In this document: one piece after another, positions 24,205 to 31,542 of the stretch
Position numbering within the stretch: the first letter of the stretch is position 1
Layout of the letters: each line of letters opens with the position of its first letter
Assembly: GCF_003579925.1 (NCBI RefSeq)
Contig: NZ_QUAL01000158.1
Coordinates: 1 to 35,887 of the forward strand
Source: Jiangella rhizosphaerae
GTDB lineage: Bacteria > Actinomycetota > Actinomycetes > Jiangellales > Jiangellaceae
DNA: 35,887 nt
Direction of reading: 5' to 3'
The notes under the pieces: model-generated
Told to the model about the DNA's origin: nothing
The model's input: the letters and a program-made list of their open reading frames with translations, nothing else
The model's database searches: none
Translations under genes and position numbers: made by a program

Positions 24205-24827
24205 TGTCCTTCGACCCTGAGTACGGCGAGACCCTCGTCGCCGAAGAAGACCTGGAGTCGCTGACAGAGCAGGCCCGCGCGGCAGTCGGTGATCCGGTCC
24301 ACAAAGCCGACGTGTACGACCTGGAGCAGGCGATCTGGACCCAGGTCGCTGCCGATCGGCTGACTGCTGTGCTAGAAGGATCGCTCACGGCAGAAGAGAT
24401 CCTCACCGACCACTTCGTCCGCCAGTTGCACACCGACCTGTATGTCCGGATCTGGACGTGGGCCGGTCGTCATCGACGCTTGGAGACCAACGTCGGGGTC
24501 GCGCCCGAACAGGTCGCGCTCCGGCTGCGTACCGATGTCGACGATCTACGTTGGCGATGGCTACACACGGCCGATCTGACTCCCCGCATCCTGGGCATCA
24601 CCTTCCACGCGATCGTGGTGCACATCCATCCATTCATCGACGGCAACGGCCGCACCACCCGTTTGCTGGCCGACCTGGCGTACGCAGCCACCCAGGAAGG
24701 TGAACAGCTTCTCGAGTACGACTGGGACGTCGATCGACGCGAGTACATCCGCTTGCTCCGCCACTTCGACCTGACCCGGGACGCCCAGCCGCTGGTCGAC
24801 CTTGTCGGCGTGCGTCCCGTCGGCTGA
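24204..24827 (+). CDS. Fic domain protein (putative AMP-transferase toxin)
   Basis: A 207-residue protein with the full Fic signature HPFIDGNGRTTR (142-153), including catalytic His142 and the phosphate-binding GNGR loop. WTWAGRHRRLETNVGV (about 84-99) is the conserved segment before the flap. The layout resembles the mobile mystery protein B group of Fic/DOC proteins. An intact motif predicts transfer of AMP (or another nucleotide group) to a target protein. The N-terminal part contains TAVLEG (54-59), which fits the inhibitory pattern (S/T)xxxE(G/N) by itself. Its position about 85 residues before the active site is compatible with a class II self-inhibitory helix but shorter than in known examples. 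It forms an operon with the small gene upstream. Confidence 0.88.
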   Translation: MSFDPEYGETLVAEEDLESLTEQARAAVGDPVHKADVYDLEQAIWTQVAADRLTAVLEGSLTAEEILTDHFVRQLHTDLYVRIWTWAGRHRRLETNVGVAPEQVALRLRTDVDDLRWRWLHTADLTPRILGITFHAIVVHIHPFIDGNGRTTRLLADLAYAATQEGEQLLEYDWDVDRREYIRLLRHFDLTRDAQPLVDLVGVRPVG

Positions 24828-24917
24828 GCTCCGTCGCGCCGTCCTGGCGTCGAGGGAAGCATGGTGAAATCAGTGGGTGCGTGCCGCGGGATTGCTCAGC
24901 GATCCTGCGCCGCCAGG

Positions 24918-24939
24918 CGATATCATCGAGATGATATCG
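24918..24939. promoter_or_regulatory. Operator palindrome of the FitAB/VapBC module
   Basis: The arms CGATATCATC (24918-24927) and GATGATATCG (24930-24939) are perfect over 10 bp with 2 bp between them. The left arm contains TATCAT, a possible -10 box, and the right arm ends at the ribosome binding site GGAGGTG. Ribbon-helix-helix antitoxins repress their own operon from such sites. Confidence 0.75.
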
Positions 24940-24951
24940 GAGGTGGTCGCC

Positions 24952-25179
24952 GTGGAACAGATCTTGATCCGCAACCTTCCAGCCGGGACCAAGGCAGCGC
25001 TTCGCGCGCGTGCCGCGCAGCATCACCGGTCGGTCGAGGCGGAGGCGCGCGAGATTCTCGCCGAGAGCCTCGCGCGTGAGCCCGTCACGATCGTCGACCT
25101 GCTGAGCATGGACGAGGGCGCCGAGATCGAGTTCGAGCCGGAGCGCCTGGGCCTGATGGCGCGAACTCCTGAGCTGTGA
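24952..25179 (+). CDS. FitA/VapB-type ribbon-helix-helix antitoxin
   Basis: A 75-residue protein. The N-terminus ([38 protein letters not shown]) is a clear FitA-type ribbon-helix-helix: one beta strand that pairs in the dimer and two helices. The acidic C-terminus ([19 protein letters not shown]) would wrap the toxin. I chose the GTG at 24952, 6 bp after GGAGGTG, because it starts the strand directly; the frame is open further upstream. Its TGA overlaps the GTG of the toxin gene (GTGA), the standard arrangement. The palindrome just upstream is its likely binding site. Confidence 0.88.
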   Translation: MEQILIRNLPAGTKAALRARAAQHHRSVEAEAREILAESLAREPVTIVDLLSMDEGAEIEFEPERLGLMARTPEL

Positions 25180-25607
25180 AATACGTCTTGGACACGAACG
25201 TGGTGTCTGCGCTGCGGGTCCGAGGGCGCAATCCGTCGGTGGAAGCGTGGGCGGCGACCATCCCCGTGGCCGACCAGTTCGTGACGGCGACGACGGTCGC
25301 CGAGATCGAGCGCGGAGTCGTCGCCAAGGAGCGGTCCGACCCGGCGCAGGGAGAGATCTTGCGCCGGTGGTTCGACGAGCATGTGCTGCCCGCGTTCGCC
25401 GACCGCGTGCTGCCATTCGACCTGGCGGCTGCACGGGTCCTCGCCACCTATCGGGTTCCCGAGCACGCGCCGTTCGACGACGCCCTCGTCGCCGCCATCG
25501 CGCAGGCCGCCGAGATGACCGTCGCGACGCGCAACACCAAGCACTTCGAACCCCTCGGCGTCCGCTGCCTCAACCCCTGGGAGCCCACATCGAAGACGGC
25601 GCGCTGA
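25176..25607 (+). CDS. FitB/VapC-type PIN-domain toxin
   Basis: A 143-residue PIN-domain ribonuclease. The acidic metal-site residues are Asp6 in VLDTNVVS, Glu43 in TVAEIERG, and Asp101/Asp102 in [19 protein letters not shown] (118-124) is the usual closing motif, with His where Asp is common. Such toxins cleave tRNA or other RNA when the antitoxin is lost. It starts at a GTG inside the antitoxin stop. With the Fic module upstream it makes two toxin-antitoxin-like units in 1.6 kb, a pattern typical of mobile islands. After it the composition returns to very GC-rich. Confidence 0.9.
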   Translation: MKYVLDTNVVSALRVRGRNPSVEAWAATIPVADQFVTATTVAEIERGVVAKERSDPAQGEILRRWFDEHVLPAFADRVLPFDLAAARVLATYRVPEHAPFDDALVAAIAQAAEMTVATRNTKHFEPLGVRCLNPWEPTSKTAR

Positions 25608-25647
25608 CCCGAGCGACCTTGTCGGTCCCGGATCTTAGGGTGATCAC

Positions 25648-26823
25648 ATGACCGACGACCAGTTCCGCTCCGAGCCGTTCGCCCCGCGCGCCACCGCCGC
25701 GGAGCTGGACGACCTGCGTGCCCGGCTGCGGGCCACGCGCTGGCCCGACGCGCCGGAAGACGCCGGCTGGTCGCTCGGCACCGACCTCGGCTACCTGCGC
25801 GAACTGGTGGCGTACTGGGCCGACGGGTTCGACTGGCCGGCGCAGGAGGCGGCGCTGAACCGGCTGCCCCGGTTCCGCGCGACCGTCGGCGGTCCCGGCA
25901 TCCACTACGTGCACGCGCGCGCCGCCGACAAGGCCGGTCCGGTGCTCCCGCTGGTGCTCACGCACGGCTGGCCCGACTCGTTCTGGCGCTACACCAAGGT
26001 CATCCCGCTGCTCACCGATCCGGGCGCGCACGGCGCCGATCCCGCCGACGCCTTCGACGTGGTGGTGCCGGACATGCCGGGCTACGGGTACTCCGACCGG
26101 CCCGGGCGGCCGCTCGACTCCATCGCCGTCGCCGGGCTCTGGGCGCGGCTGATGAGCGGGCTCGGCTACGAGCGGTTCGGCGCGGCCGGCGGCGACATCG
26201 GCAGCCACGTGAGCCGCTACCTCGCGCTGGACCATCCCGAGCGCGTCGTCGCGGTCCACCGCATGGACGCCGGTGTGCCCGTGTTCACCGGCGACCCCGC
26301 CGAGCTGACCCCGGAGGAGCGCGAGTGGATCCAGCAGGCCGCCGGCTGGGGAGCGACGGAGGGCGCGTACGCGGCCATGCACCGGACGAAGCCGCAGACC
26401 GCGGCCGCTGGGCTCAACGACTCGCCGGCCGGGCTGGCGGCGTGGATCGTCGAGAAGCTGCGGGCCTGGAGCGACTGCGACGGCGACGTCGAGCGGCGGT
26501 TCAGCAAGGACGAGATCCTGACGAACCTCACCATCTACTGGCTGACCGGCACTATCGGCTCGTCGATGCGCATGTACCGGGCCAACTCGGCGATCCCGCC
26601 GGAGCAGCTGGCCCGGCGGGTCGAGGTGCCGTCCGGGTTCGCGATCTTCCGCGGCGACCTCGTCCGTGCGCCGCGGGCCTGGCTCGAGCGCACCGCCAAC
26701 GTCGTGCGGGCGACCGAGCCCGAGAGCGGCGGCCACTTCGCGCCCTTCGAGGAACCCGAGCGCTACGCCCAGGAGCTGCGCGAGTTCTTCCGGCCGTTCC
26801 GCGCGGCCGCGGCCGCTGGCTGA
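25648..26823 (+). CDS. Epoxide hydrolase family protein, second copy
   Basis: A 391-residue EHN-domain alpha/beta hydrolase. The N-terminal domain (PFAPRATAAELDDLRARLRATRWP, FDWPAQEAALNRLPRFRATV) precedes the core with HGWPDS (106-111), the nucleophile Asp183 in GGDIGSH, and the catalytic His in ESGGHFAPFEEP near the end. Its motifs are closer to the family standard than those of the copy at 8481-9626. It should hydrolyse epoxides in the cytoplasm; the substrate is unknown. It stands 40 bp after the toxin gene at the island's right edge and converges on the flavodoxin-like gene. The ATG at 25648 is chosen; only a weak ribosome binding site (TTAGGGTGAT) is visible. Confidence 0.9.
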   Translation: MTDDQFRSEPFAPRATAAELDDLRARLRATRWPDAPEDAGWSLGTDLGYLRELVAYWADGFDWPAQEAALNRLPRFRATVGGPGIHYVHARAADKAGPVLPLVLTHGWPDSFWRYTKVIPLLTDPGAHGADPADAFDVVVPDMPGYGYSDRPGRPLDSIAVAGLWARLMSGLGYERFGAAGGDIGSHVSRYLALDHPERVVAVHRMDAGVPVFTGDPAELTPEEREWIQQAAGWGATEGAYAAMHRTKPQTAAAGLNDSPAGLAAWIVEKLRAWSDCDGDVERRFSKDEILTNLTIYWLTGTIGSSMRMYRANSAIPPEQLARRVEVPSGFAIFRGDLVRAPRAWLERTANVVRATEPESGGHFAPFEEPERYAQELREFFRPFRAAAAAG

Positions 26824-26833
26824 GCGGCCGGCG

Positions 26834-27439
26834 TCAGCCCGGCGGCTTGGGCAACGGCATCGCGGCGAGCGCCCGCGCCGTCGCGACCAGGTTCGCCGCC
26901 ATCGCCCGGCCGGTCGAGTGCGCCCAGTCGTGGCCCTTCGTCTCGTCCAGGTAGTCCGGCCCGGGACCGGGGCCGAGGTGCCAGTACGTCCACGCCTGCG
27001 CCGGGATCGTGAACCCGATGTCGACCATGCCACCGCACAGCTCGGAGATGACGTGGTGCGCGCCGTCCTCGTTGCCGGTGACGACCACGCCGGCGACCTT
27101 GTCGAACGCGACCGGCCGGCCGTCGTCGGCGGTCTCGGAGATCATCGCGTCCATCCGCTCCAACGCCCGCTGCGCCAGCGACGACGGCCGGCCCACCCAC
27201 GTCGGGCTGGCGACGACGAGGATCTCGGCGGCCAGGATCGCCTCGTGCACCCGCGGCCACGCGTCACCGTCGCCCATGTCCGTCTGCACCCCCGGCGGGA
27301 TGTTGAGGTCGGCCAGCCGGAACGCGGTCACGTCGACACCGTCGGCGCGCATCGCCTCGGCGACCACGTCGGCCAGCGCCCCGGTGTTCGACGGCTGCGG
27401 CGACGGCTTGAGCGTGCAGTTGAGGAGGACGGCTCTCAT
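26834..27439 (-). CDS. Flavodoxin-like NAD(P)H-dependent oxidoreductase
   Basis: A 201-residue flavodoxin-fold protein of the NADPH-dependent FMN reductase type. It begins RAVLLNCTLKPSPQPSNTGALADVV, the FMN phosphate-binding loop, and continues with EILVVASPTWVGRPSSLAQRALERMD, the second flavin loop typical of this group. GVVVTGNEDGAHHVISELCGGMVDIGFTIP matches the third. It would reduce flavins or quinones in the cytoplasm. The GTG/ATG choice is simple: the ATG at 27439 opens the first strand, with TTGAGGAGGACGGCTCT-like purine runs inside the gene instead of upstream, so translation may be nearly leaderless. Divergent from Ku across a 72-bp gap with a 14-bp palindrome. Confidence 0.85.
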   Translation of the reverse strand: MRAVLLNCTLKPSPQPSNTGALADVVAEAMRADGVDVTAFRLADLNIPPGVQTDMGDGDAWPRVHEAILAAEILVVASPTWVGRPSSLAQRALERMDAMISETADDGRPVAFDKVAGVVVTGNEDGAHHVISELCGGMVDIGFTIPAQAWTYWHLGPGPGPDYLDETKGHDWAHSTGRAMAANLVATARALAAMPLPKPPG

Positions 27440-27469
27440 GCCTGGTCGCTACCCGGCCACCATGCATCG

Positions 27470-27483
27470 CATGCGCGCATGCC
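27470..27483. promoter_or_regulatory. 14-bp palindrome between flavodoxin-like gene and ku
   Basis: GCATGCGCGCATGC is perfectly palindromic and lies midway between two divergent starts. It could bind a regulator of either gene; no further support. Confidence 0.35.
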
Positions 27484-27511
27484 TCGTGGCCTGCACGGGT
27501 ACGGGCCGGGC

Positions 27512-28405
27512 ATGGCACGGTCGATCTGGAGTGGGTTCCTGAGCTTCGGGCTGGTCTCGATCCCGGTCCGCCTGTACACCGCCACGCAGGAGCACGAGGT
27601 GGACTTCCACCAGTTCGAGCGCGGGACGTCCGATCGGATCCGGTACAAGCGGGTCAACGAGCGCACCGGCGACGAGGTCGACTACGACGACATCGTCAAG
27701 GGCCACGAGGTGGGCGGCGGTGAGTACGTCATCGTCGAGCGCGAGGAGCTGGAGGAGATCGCGCCTGGCCGGTCACGGGCCCTGGAGATCGAGCAGTTCG
27801 TCGAGCTGTCCGAGATCGACCCCATCCACTTCCAGAAGAGCTACTACCTGGGTCCCAGCGACGACGACACCGCGTCGTCGTACGCGCTGCTGCGCACGGC
27901 GCTGGAGAAGACCGACCGCGCCGCCATCGCGAAGTTCGTCATGCGCGGCAAGGAGTACCTCGCCTGCGTCCGCGCCTCCGGCCCGGTGCTGGTACTGGAG
28001 ACGATGTACTTCGCCGACGAGATCCGCGACCCGGTGAAGGAGCTCGGCGACCTGCCCAAGGCAGCATCGAAGAACAAGCAGCTCGACATGGCCGTCGACC
28101 TCATCGAGGCGATGACCGAGGCCTGGAAGCCCGAGCAGTACCACGACACCTACACCGAGCGGGTCGAGGAGCTGGTCGAGGCCAAGCACGAGGGCCGGGA
28201 GGTCGTCGCCGAGAGCGAGCCGGCCGCCACCGGCGCGACCGACCTGCTCACCGCGCTGCAGGAGAGCGTCGCGGCGGCGAAGAAGAACCGGAAGCGGCCG
28301 GCGAAGAAGAGCGCCACCAAGAAGACCGCGGCGAAGAAGTCCGCGCCGAAGAAGAAGGCCGCCCCCAGGAAGAAGGCGGCGGCGAAGAAGAAGTCCGCGG
28401 CCTGA
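27512..28405 (+). CDS. ku: Ku protein, non-homologous end joining
   Basis: A 297-residue bacterial Ku. It starts ARSIWSGFLSFGLVSIPVRLYTAT, the nearly invariant beginning of the family, and continues through KRVNERTGDEVDYDDIVKGHEV and IHFQKSYYLGP, the core that forms the DNA-encircling dimer ring. The last 45 residues are lysine- and alanine-rich (KKSATKKTAAKKSAPKKKAA), an extended tail that in mycobacterial and Streptomyces Ku helps DNA binding and movement. It would protect double-strand breaks and recruit LigD. No ligD lies within the window. The ATG at 27512 gives the standard start. Confidence 0.96.
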   Translation: MARSIWSGFLSFGLVSIPVRLYTATQEHEVDFHQFERGTSDRIRYKRVNERTGDEVDYDDIVKGHEVGGGEYVIVEREELEEIAPGRSRALEIEQFVELSEIDPIHFQKSYYLGPSDDDTASSYALLRTALEKTDRAAIAKFVMRGKEYLACVRASGPVLVLETMYFADEIRDPVKELGDLPKAASKNKQLDMAVDLIEAMTEAWKPEQYHDTYTERVEELVEAKHEGREVVAESEPAATGATDLLTALQESVAAAKKNRKRPAKKSATKKTAAKKSAPKKKAAPRKKAAAKKKSAA

Positions 28406-28441
28406 GTGTCGAACTCCGGCCGCCCGCTCCGACCTACGAGC

Positions 28442-29050
28442 ATGACTACCACACAGAAGCTCCGCGTCCACATGTTCTCCGTGTCCGTCGACGGCTACGG
28501 CGCCGGACCCGACCAGAGCATCGAGAACCCGCTCGGCATCGGCGGCGAGAGCCTGCACGACTGGGCCGTCGTCACCCCGACGTTCAACGCCGGCGATCCC
28601 CTCGCGGCCGCGCCCGTCGGCGTCGACGACGAGTACGTCCAGCGCAACTGGCGCAACATCGGCGCCACGATCATGGGCCGCAACATGTTCGGCCCGGTCC
28701 GCGGCGACTGGCCGGACGAGAGCTGGACCGGCTGGTGGGGCCCGAACCCGCCGTACCACCACCCCGTGTTCGTGCTGACCCACCACGCGCGCCCGCCCGT
28801 CGAGATGGCGGGCGGCACGACCTTCCACTTCGTCACCGACGGCAAGGACGCCCTCGTCGCCGGCGGGGCGGCCACGATCCGCCAGTACCTGAACGCCGGG
28901 CTGATCGACGAGATGGACATCGCGATCTCGCCGGTGCTGCTCGGCGGCGGCGAGCGGCTGTTCGACGACGGCGCTGGCTTCCCCGGCTACCGGTGCGCGG
29001 GCTTCACCGCTGGTGAGAAGGCCGTGCACGCGCGTTTCGAGCGGGCCTGA
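28442..29050 (+). CDS. Dihydrofolate reductase/RibD C-terminal family protein
   Basis: A 202-residue protein of the RibD_C/dihydrofolate reductase-like group. It begins KLRVHMFSVSVDGYGAGPDQS, with GATIMGRNMFGPVRGDW in the middle and LIDEMDIAISPVLLGGGERLFDD near the end, all typical. Members are NADPH-dependent reductases of unknown substrate and are common in actinobacteria; true folate activity is not implied. The ATG at 28442 is preferred to a GTG at 28406, which directly follows the ku stop and would add an unconserved tail. It is probably transcribed with ku or from a promoter within the 36-bp gap. Confidence 0.88.
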   Translation: MTTTQKLRVHMFSVSVDGYGAGPDQSIENPLGIGGESLHDWAVVTPTFNAGDPLAAAPVGVDDEYVQRNWRNIGATIMGRNMFGPVRGDWPDESWTGWWGPNPPYHHPVFVLTHHARPPVEMAGGTTFHFVTDGKDALVAGGAATIRQYLNAGLIDEMDIAISPVLLGGGERLFDDGAGFPGYRCAGFTAGEKAVHARFERA

Positions 29051-29070
29051 CCCGCTCGTATGCTTGCGGT

Positions 29071-29865
29071 GTGCTCGAACTGCGCGCCGACTGCGCCCGC
29101 TGCGCGGCGCTGTGCTGCGTGGGGCCAGCACTGACCCGCTCCGCCGACTTCGCCATCGACAAACCGGCGGGGGAGCCGTGCCCCAACCTGCGCGACGACT
29201 TCCGCTGCGGGATCCACGCCTCGCTGCGGACGCGCGGCTTCCCGGGCTGCACGGTGTACGACTGCTTCGGCGCCGGTCAGCAGGTCGTGCAGGTCACGTT
29301 CGGCGGCGCGACGTGGCGGTCGTCGCCGGAGCTGCGCGAGGACATGCTCGCCGCGTTCGCCGTCCTGCGGCCGCTGCACGAGCTGCTCTGGCACCTGGAC
29401 GCGGCCCGGCGGATCGCGGCCGCGGCTTCGCTTCGCCCGGCGCTGGACGAGCAGATCGCCACGGTGTCGCAGCTCGCGTCGTCGGCCGCGGGCGAGCTGT
29501 CCGGCGTCGACGTCGGTGCGCTCCGGGCCGACGCCGACGCGCTGCTACGTGAGGCGTCGCGGCTGGCGCGCGCGGGCACACCGGCCCGCGATCTGCGCGG
29601 CGCGGACCTCATCGGGAAGAAGCTGCGCGGCGCCGACCTCACCGGCGCCGACCTCCGCAGCGCCTATCTCATCGGCGCCGACCTGCGCGGCGCGACCCTG
29701 GACCGGGCGGACCTCATCGGCGCGGACCTCCGGGCGGCCGACGTCCGTGGCACGGACCTGTCGGCGACGCTGTTCCTCACCCAGCCGCAGGTCAACGCCG
29801 CCGTCGGCGACGCCGCGACCCGGCTGCCGGACGGCTTGGAGCGTCCGCCGCACTGGACGAACTGA
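29071..29865 (+). CDS. Pentapeptide-repeat protein with cysteine-rich YkgJ-like N-terminus
   Basis: A 264-residue two-part protein. The N-terminus has CARCAALCC (Cys8, 11, 15, 16), the CxxCxxxCC pattern of YkgJ-type zinc/iron-binding proteins, then more cysteines in GEPCPNL, FRCGIH, FPGCTVYDCFG. The middle is helical (about 85-165). The end (about 172-235) is a run of pentapeptide repeats of the A(D/N)LxG kind (LRGADLIGKKLRGADLTGAD and on), which fold into a right-handed beta helix. Some pentapeptide proteins mimic DNA and bind gyrase, but nothing here shows that. The GTG at 29071 opens the cysteine cluster. It follows the reductase-like gene by 20 bp, suggesting co-transcription. Confidence 0.85.
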   Translation: MLELRADCARCAALCCVGPALTRSADFAIDKPAGEPCPNLRDDFRCGIHASLRTRGFPGCTVYDCFGAGQQVVQVTFGGATWRSSPELREDMLAAFAVLRPLHELLWHLDAARRIAAAASLRPALDEQIATVSQLASSAAGELSGVDVGALRADADALLREASRLARAGTPARDLRGADLIGKKLRGADLTGADLRSAYLIGADLRGATLDRADLIGADLRAADVRGTDLSATLFLTQPQVNAAVGDAATRLPDGLERPPHWTN

Positions 29866-29903
29866 CGCCCCGGCGCCGGACGACGCGGCGGCCCACCCAC
29901 GCC

Positions 29904-29975
29904 GTTGATCTTGGAGTTCTGCGGCAATCTATCGGACATTTCACCCCGCGATTGCCGAACAACTCCAAGATCAAC
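29904..29975. repeat. 26-bp inverted repeat, 20-nt loop
   Basis: The arms 29904-29929 and 29950-29975 match at 24 of 26 positions; the outer 15 (GTTGATCTTGGAGTT) are perfect. It lies 38 bp after the pentapeptide gene and at the 3' end of a degenerate lipoprotein gene. It may serve as a terminator for both or be a dispersed repeat element. Confidence 0.85.
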
Positions 29976-30015
29976 CGGGTCGTGGGGGCGGGCGGCGAGG
30001 GTGAGCCGGAATCGA

Positions 30016-30301
30016 TCAAGGGAGGCCCGACTCGACCCGGGTGCCGCCGGGGAGGACGACGGCGCCCGGGTCGGCCTGCCAGGTGCTCCCGTCGGGCGTC
30101 GCCGTCGAGCACGACCTCGCCGAACACCTGGGCGTCGTGTCCGCCGTCGGCCGCGCCGCCCGACGTCAGCACCGGCCCGTCGACGGACCCCGTCGCGCTG
30201 CCGCACGCCGCCAGCGCGGCGCCGGCGGCGACAATGCCGACCACGGCCCGGTTCACGCAGGTGGGACGGGGTGCGTCGGCGGGTGGTTCCGCGCGGATCA
30301 C
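30016..30301 (-). pseudogene. Degenerate small lipoprotein gene
   Basis: The frame beginning with the GTG at 30301 (overlapping the sigma factor stop as GTGA) has a good lipoprotein signal, VNRAVVGIVAAGAALAAC, followed by GSATGSVDGPVLTSGG and VFGEVVLDGD. It then becomes arginine-rich nonsense. Shifting the frame by one base near 30095 restores DGSTWQADPGAVVLPGG followed by TRVESGLP and a stop at 30016. Together the parts look like a small actinobacterial lipoprotein that carries a strand of the type WPAGTxW...VVLxxGxxV, with the middle shortened. So the gene is probably frameshifted and truncated. A sequencing error is an alternative. It is translationally coupled to the sigma factor gene. 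Confidence 0.55.
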
Positions 30302-31542
30302 GGCGGCAGCGTACGGCTGAGGCGGTCCTGCAGGAACTCCTGCTCGGCGGCGTTGTCACTCAGTGCCAGCGCCGCCCGGTAGGCCGCGGCGGCCTCGGCG
30401 TGCCGGCCGAGCCGTGACAGCAGGTCGGCCTTCGTGGCGGGCAGGTAGCGGTAGCCGGCCAGCCGGCCGTCCTCCTCCAGCCGCTCCACGTCGCGCAGCG
30501 CCGCGGCCGGGCCGTCGACCATCGAGACGGCGACGGCGCGGTTCAGCGCGACCACGGGCGAGGGCCAGCGGCGCAGCAGCTCGTCGTACAGCGCCAGGAT
30601 CTGCGGCCAGTCGGTCTCGGCGTAGCTGGGCGCCTGGGCGTGCAGCGCGGCGATCGCGGCCTGCAGCGTGAACCGTCCGGGCGGCCCGGCGCGCAGCGCA
30701 CCCACCACCAGCCGGTCCGCCTCGGCGATCAAGGCACGATCCCACGCCGACCGGTCCTGCTCCTCCAGCCGCAGCAGCCGGCCGTCGGCGTCGGTGCGGG
30801 TGGCGCGGCGGGCCTGGTGGACCAGCAGCAGCGCCAGCAGCCCGGCGGTCTCCGGTTCCGACGGCAGCAGCGGCCGCAGCATACGGGCGAGGTCGAGGGC
30901 GCGCTCGGTGAGCTCGTCGCGGACCAGGTTCTCGCCGGAGTGGGCGGTGTGCCCGGTCGCGTACAGCAGGTGGATGACGGTGAGGACGGCGTCGACGCGG
31001 GCGGGCAGGTCGGCCGCGGCGGGGACGGCGTACGGGATGCGCGCGGACGCGATCTTCTTCTTCGCCCGGGTGATGCGCGCGGCCATCGTCGGCTCGCTGA
31101 CGAGGAACGCGTGCGCGATGTCCGGGGTGCTGACGCCGCAGACCAGCCGCAGCGTGAGTGCGACCTGCGCCTCCCGCGACAGCGCCGGGTGGCAGCAGGT
31201 GAACACCAGCCGCAGCCGGTCGTCCGGGATCGAGACGGGGTCGTCGGACAGCACGGCGGCCTCGACGCCGGGGGAGTCGTCGATCAGCAGCAGCGGCAGC
31301 TTCGCCCGCAGCGTCCGCTGCCGCCGCAGGTTGTTCAGCGCGGTCCGCCGCGCGACCGTCGTCAGCCAGGCGCCGGGCTTGGCGGGGACGCCGTCGCGGG
31401 CCCACCGGGTCAGCGCCTGGACGTAGGCGTCCTGGACGGCCTCCTCGGCGGCGTCGAGGTCGCGCGTGACGCGCACCGTCGCGGCGAGCACGAAGGCCCA
31501 CTCGCGGCGGTGCGCGTCGGCGACGGCGGCCTCGACGGTCAG
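30298..31542 (-). CDS. ECF sigma factor of the YciI-linked type (ECF42-like, DUF6596)
   Basis: A sigma factor of about 414 residues. Region 2 is DLDAAEEAVQDAYVQALTRW with WLTTVARRTALNNLRRQ, and region 4 is LRLVCGVSTPDIAHAFLVSEPTMAARITRAKKKI. A long C-terminal extension follows (DUF6596: RVDAVLTVIHLLYATGHTAHSGENLVRDELTERALDLARML, then TPR-like helices to the end). This is the ECF42 plan, where the extension and a YciI-like DGPF protein are linked to sigma activity. No ATG, GTG or TTG precedes the conserved VEAAVADAHRREWAFVLAAT segment, so I place the start at a CTG (31542) that overlaps the upstream YciI stop as CTGA. The first GTG in frame (31491) would remove the segment before region 2. Confidence 0.85.
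   Translation of the reverse strand: MTVEAAVADAHRREWAFVLAATVRVTRDLDAAEEAVQDAYVQALTRWARDGVPAKPGAWLTTVARRTALNNLRRQRTLRAKLPLLLIDDSPGVEAAVLSDDPVSIPDDRLRLVFTCCHPALSREAQVALTLRLVCGVSTPDIAHAFLVSEPTMAARITRAKKKIASARIPYAVPAAADLPARVDAVLTVIHLLYATGHTAHSGENLVRDELTERALDLARMLRPLLPSEPETAGLLALLLVHQARRATRTDADGRLLRLEEQDRSAWDRALIAEADRLVVGALRAGPPGRFTLQAAIAALHAQAPSYAETDWPQILALYDELLRRWPSPVVALNRAVAVSMVDGPAAALRDVERLEEDGRLAGYRYLPATKADLLSRLGRHAEAAAAYRAALALSDNAAEQEFLQDRLSRTLPP

Noticed and set aside
25648-26823. Second epoxide hydrolase as part of the acquired island
   Set aside because: Its very GC-rich codon use matches the host chromosome, so it most likely lies outside the island.
28281-28402. Lysine-rich repetitive stretch as a DNA repeat
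   Set aside because: It is the AAG-rich coding tail of Ku, a known feature of actinobacterial Ku proteins, not an independent repeat.
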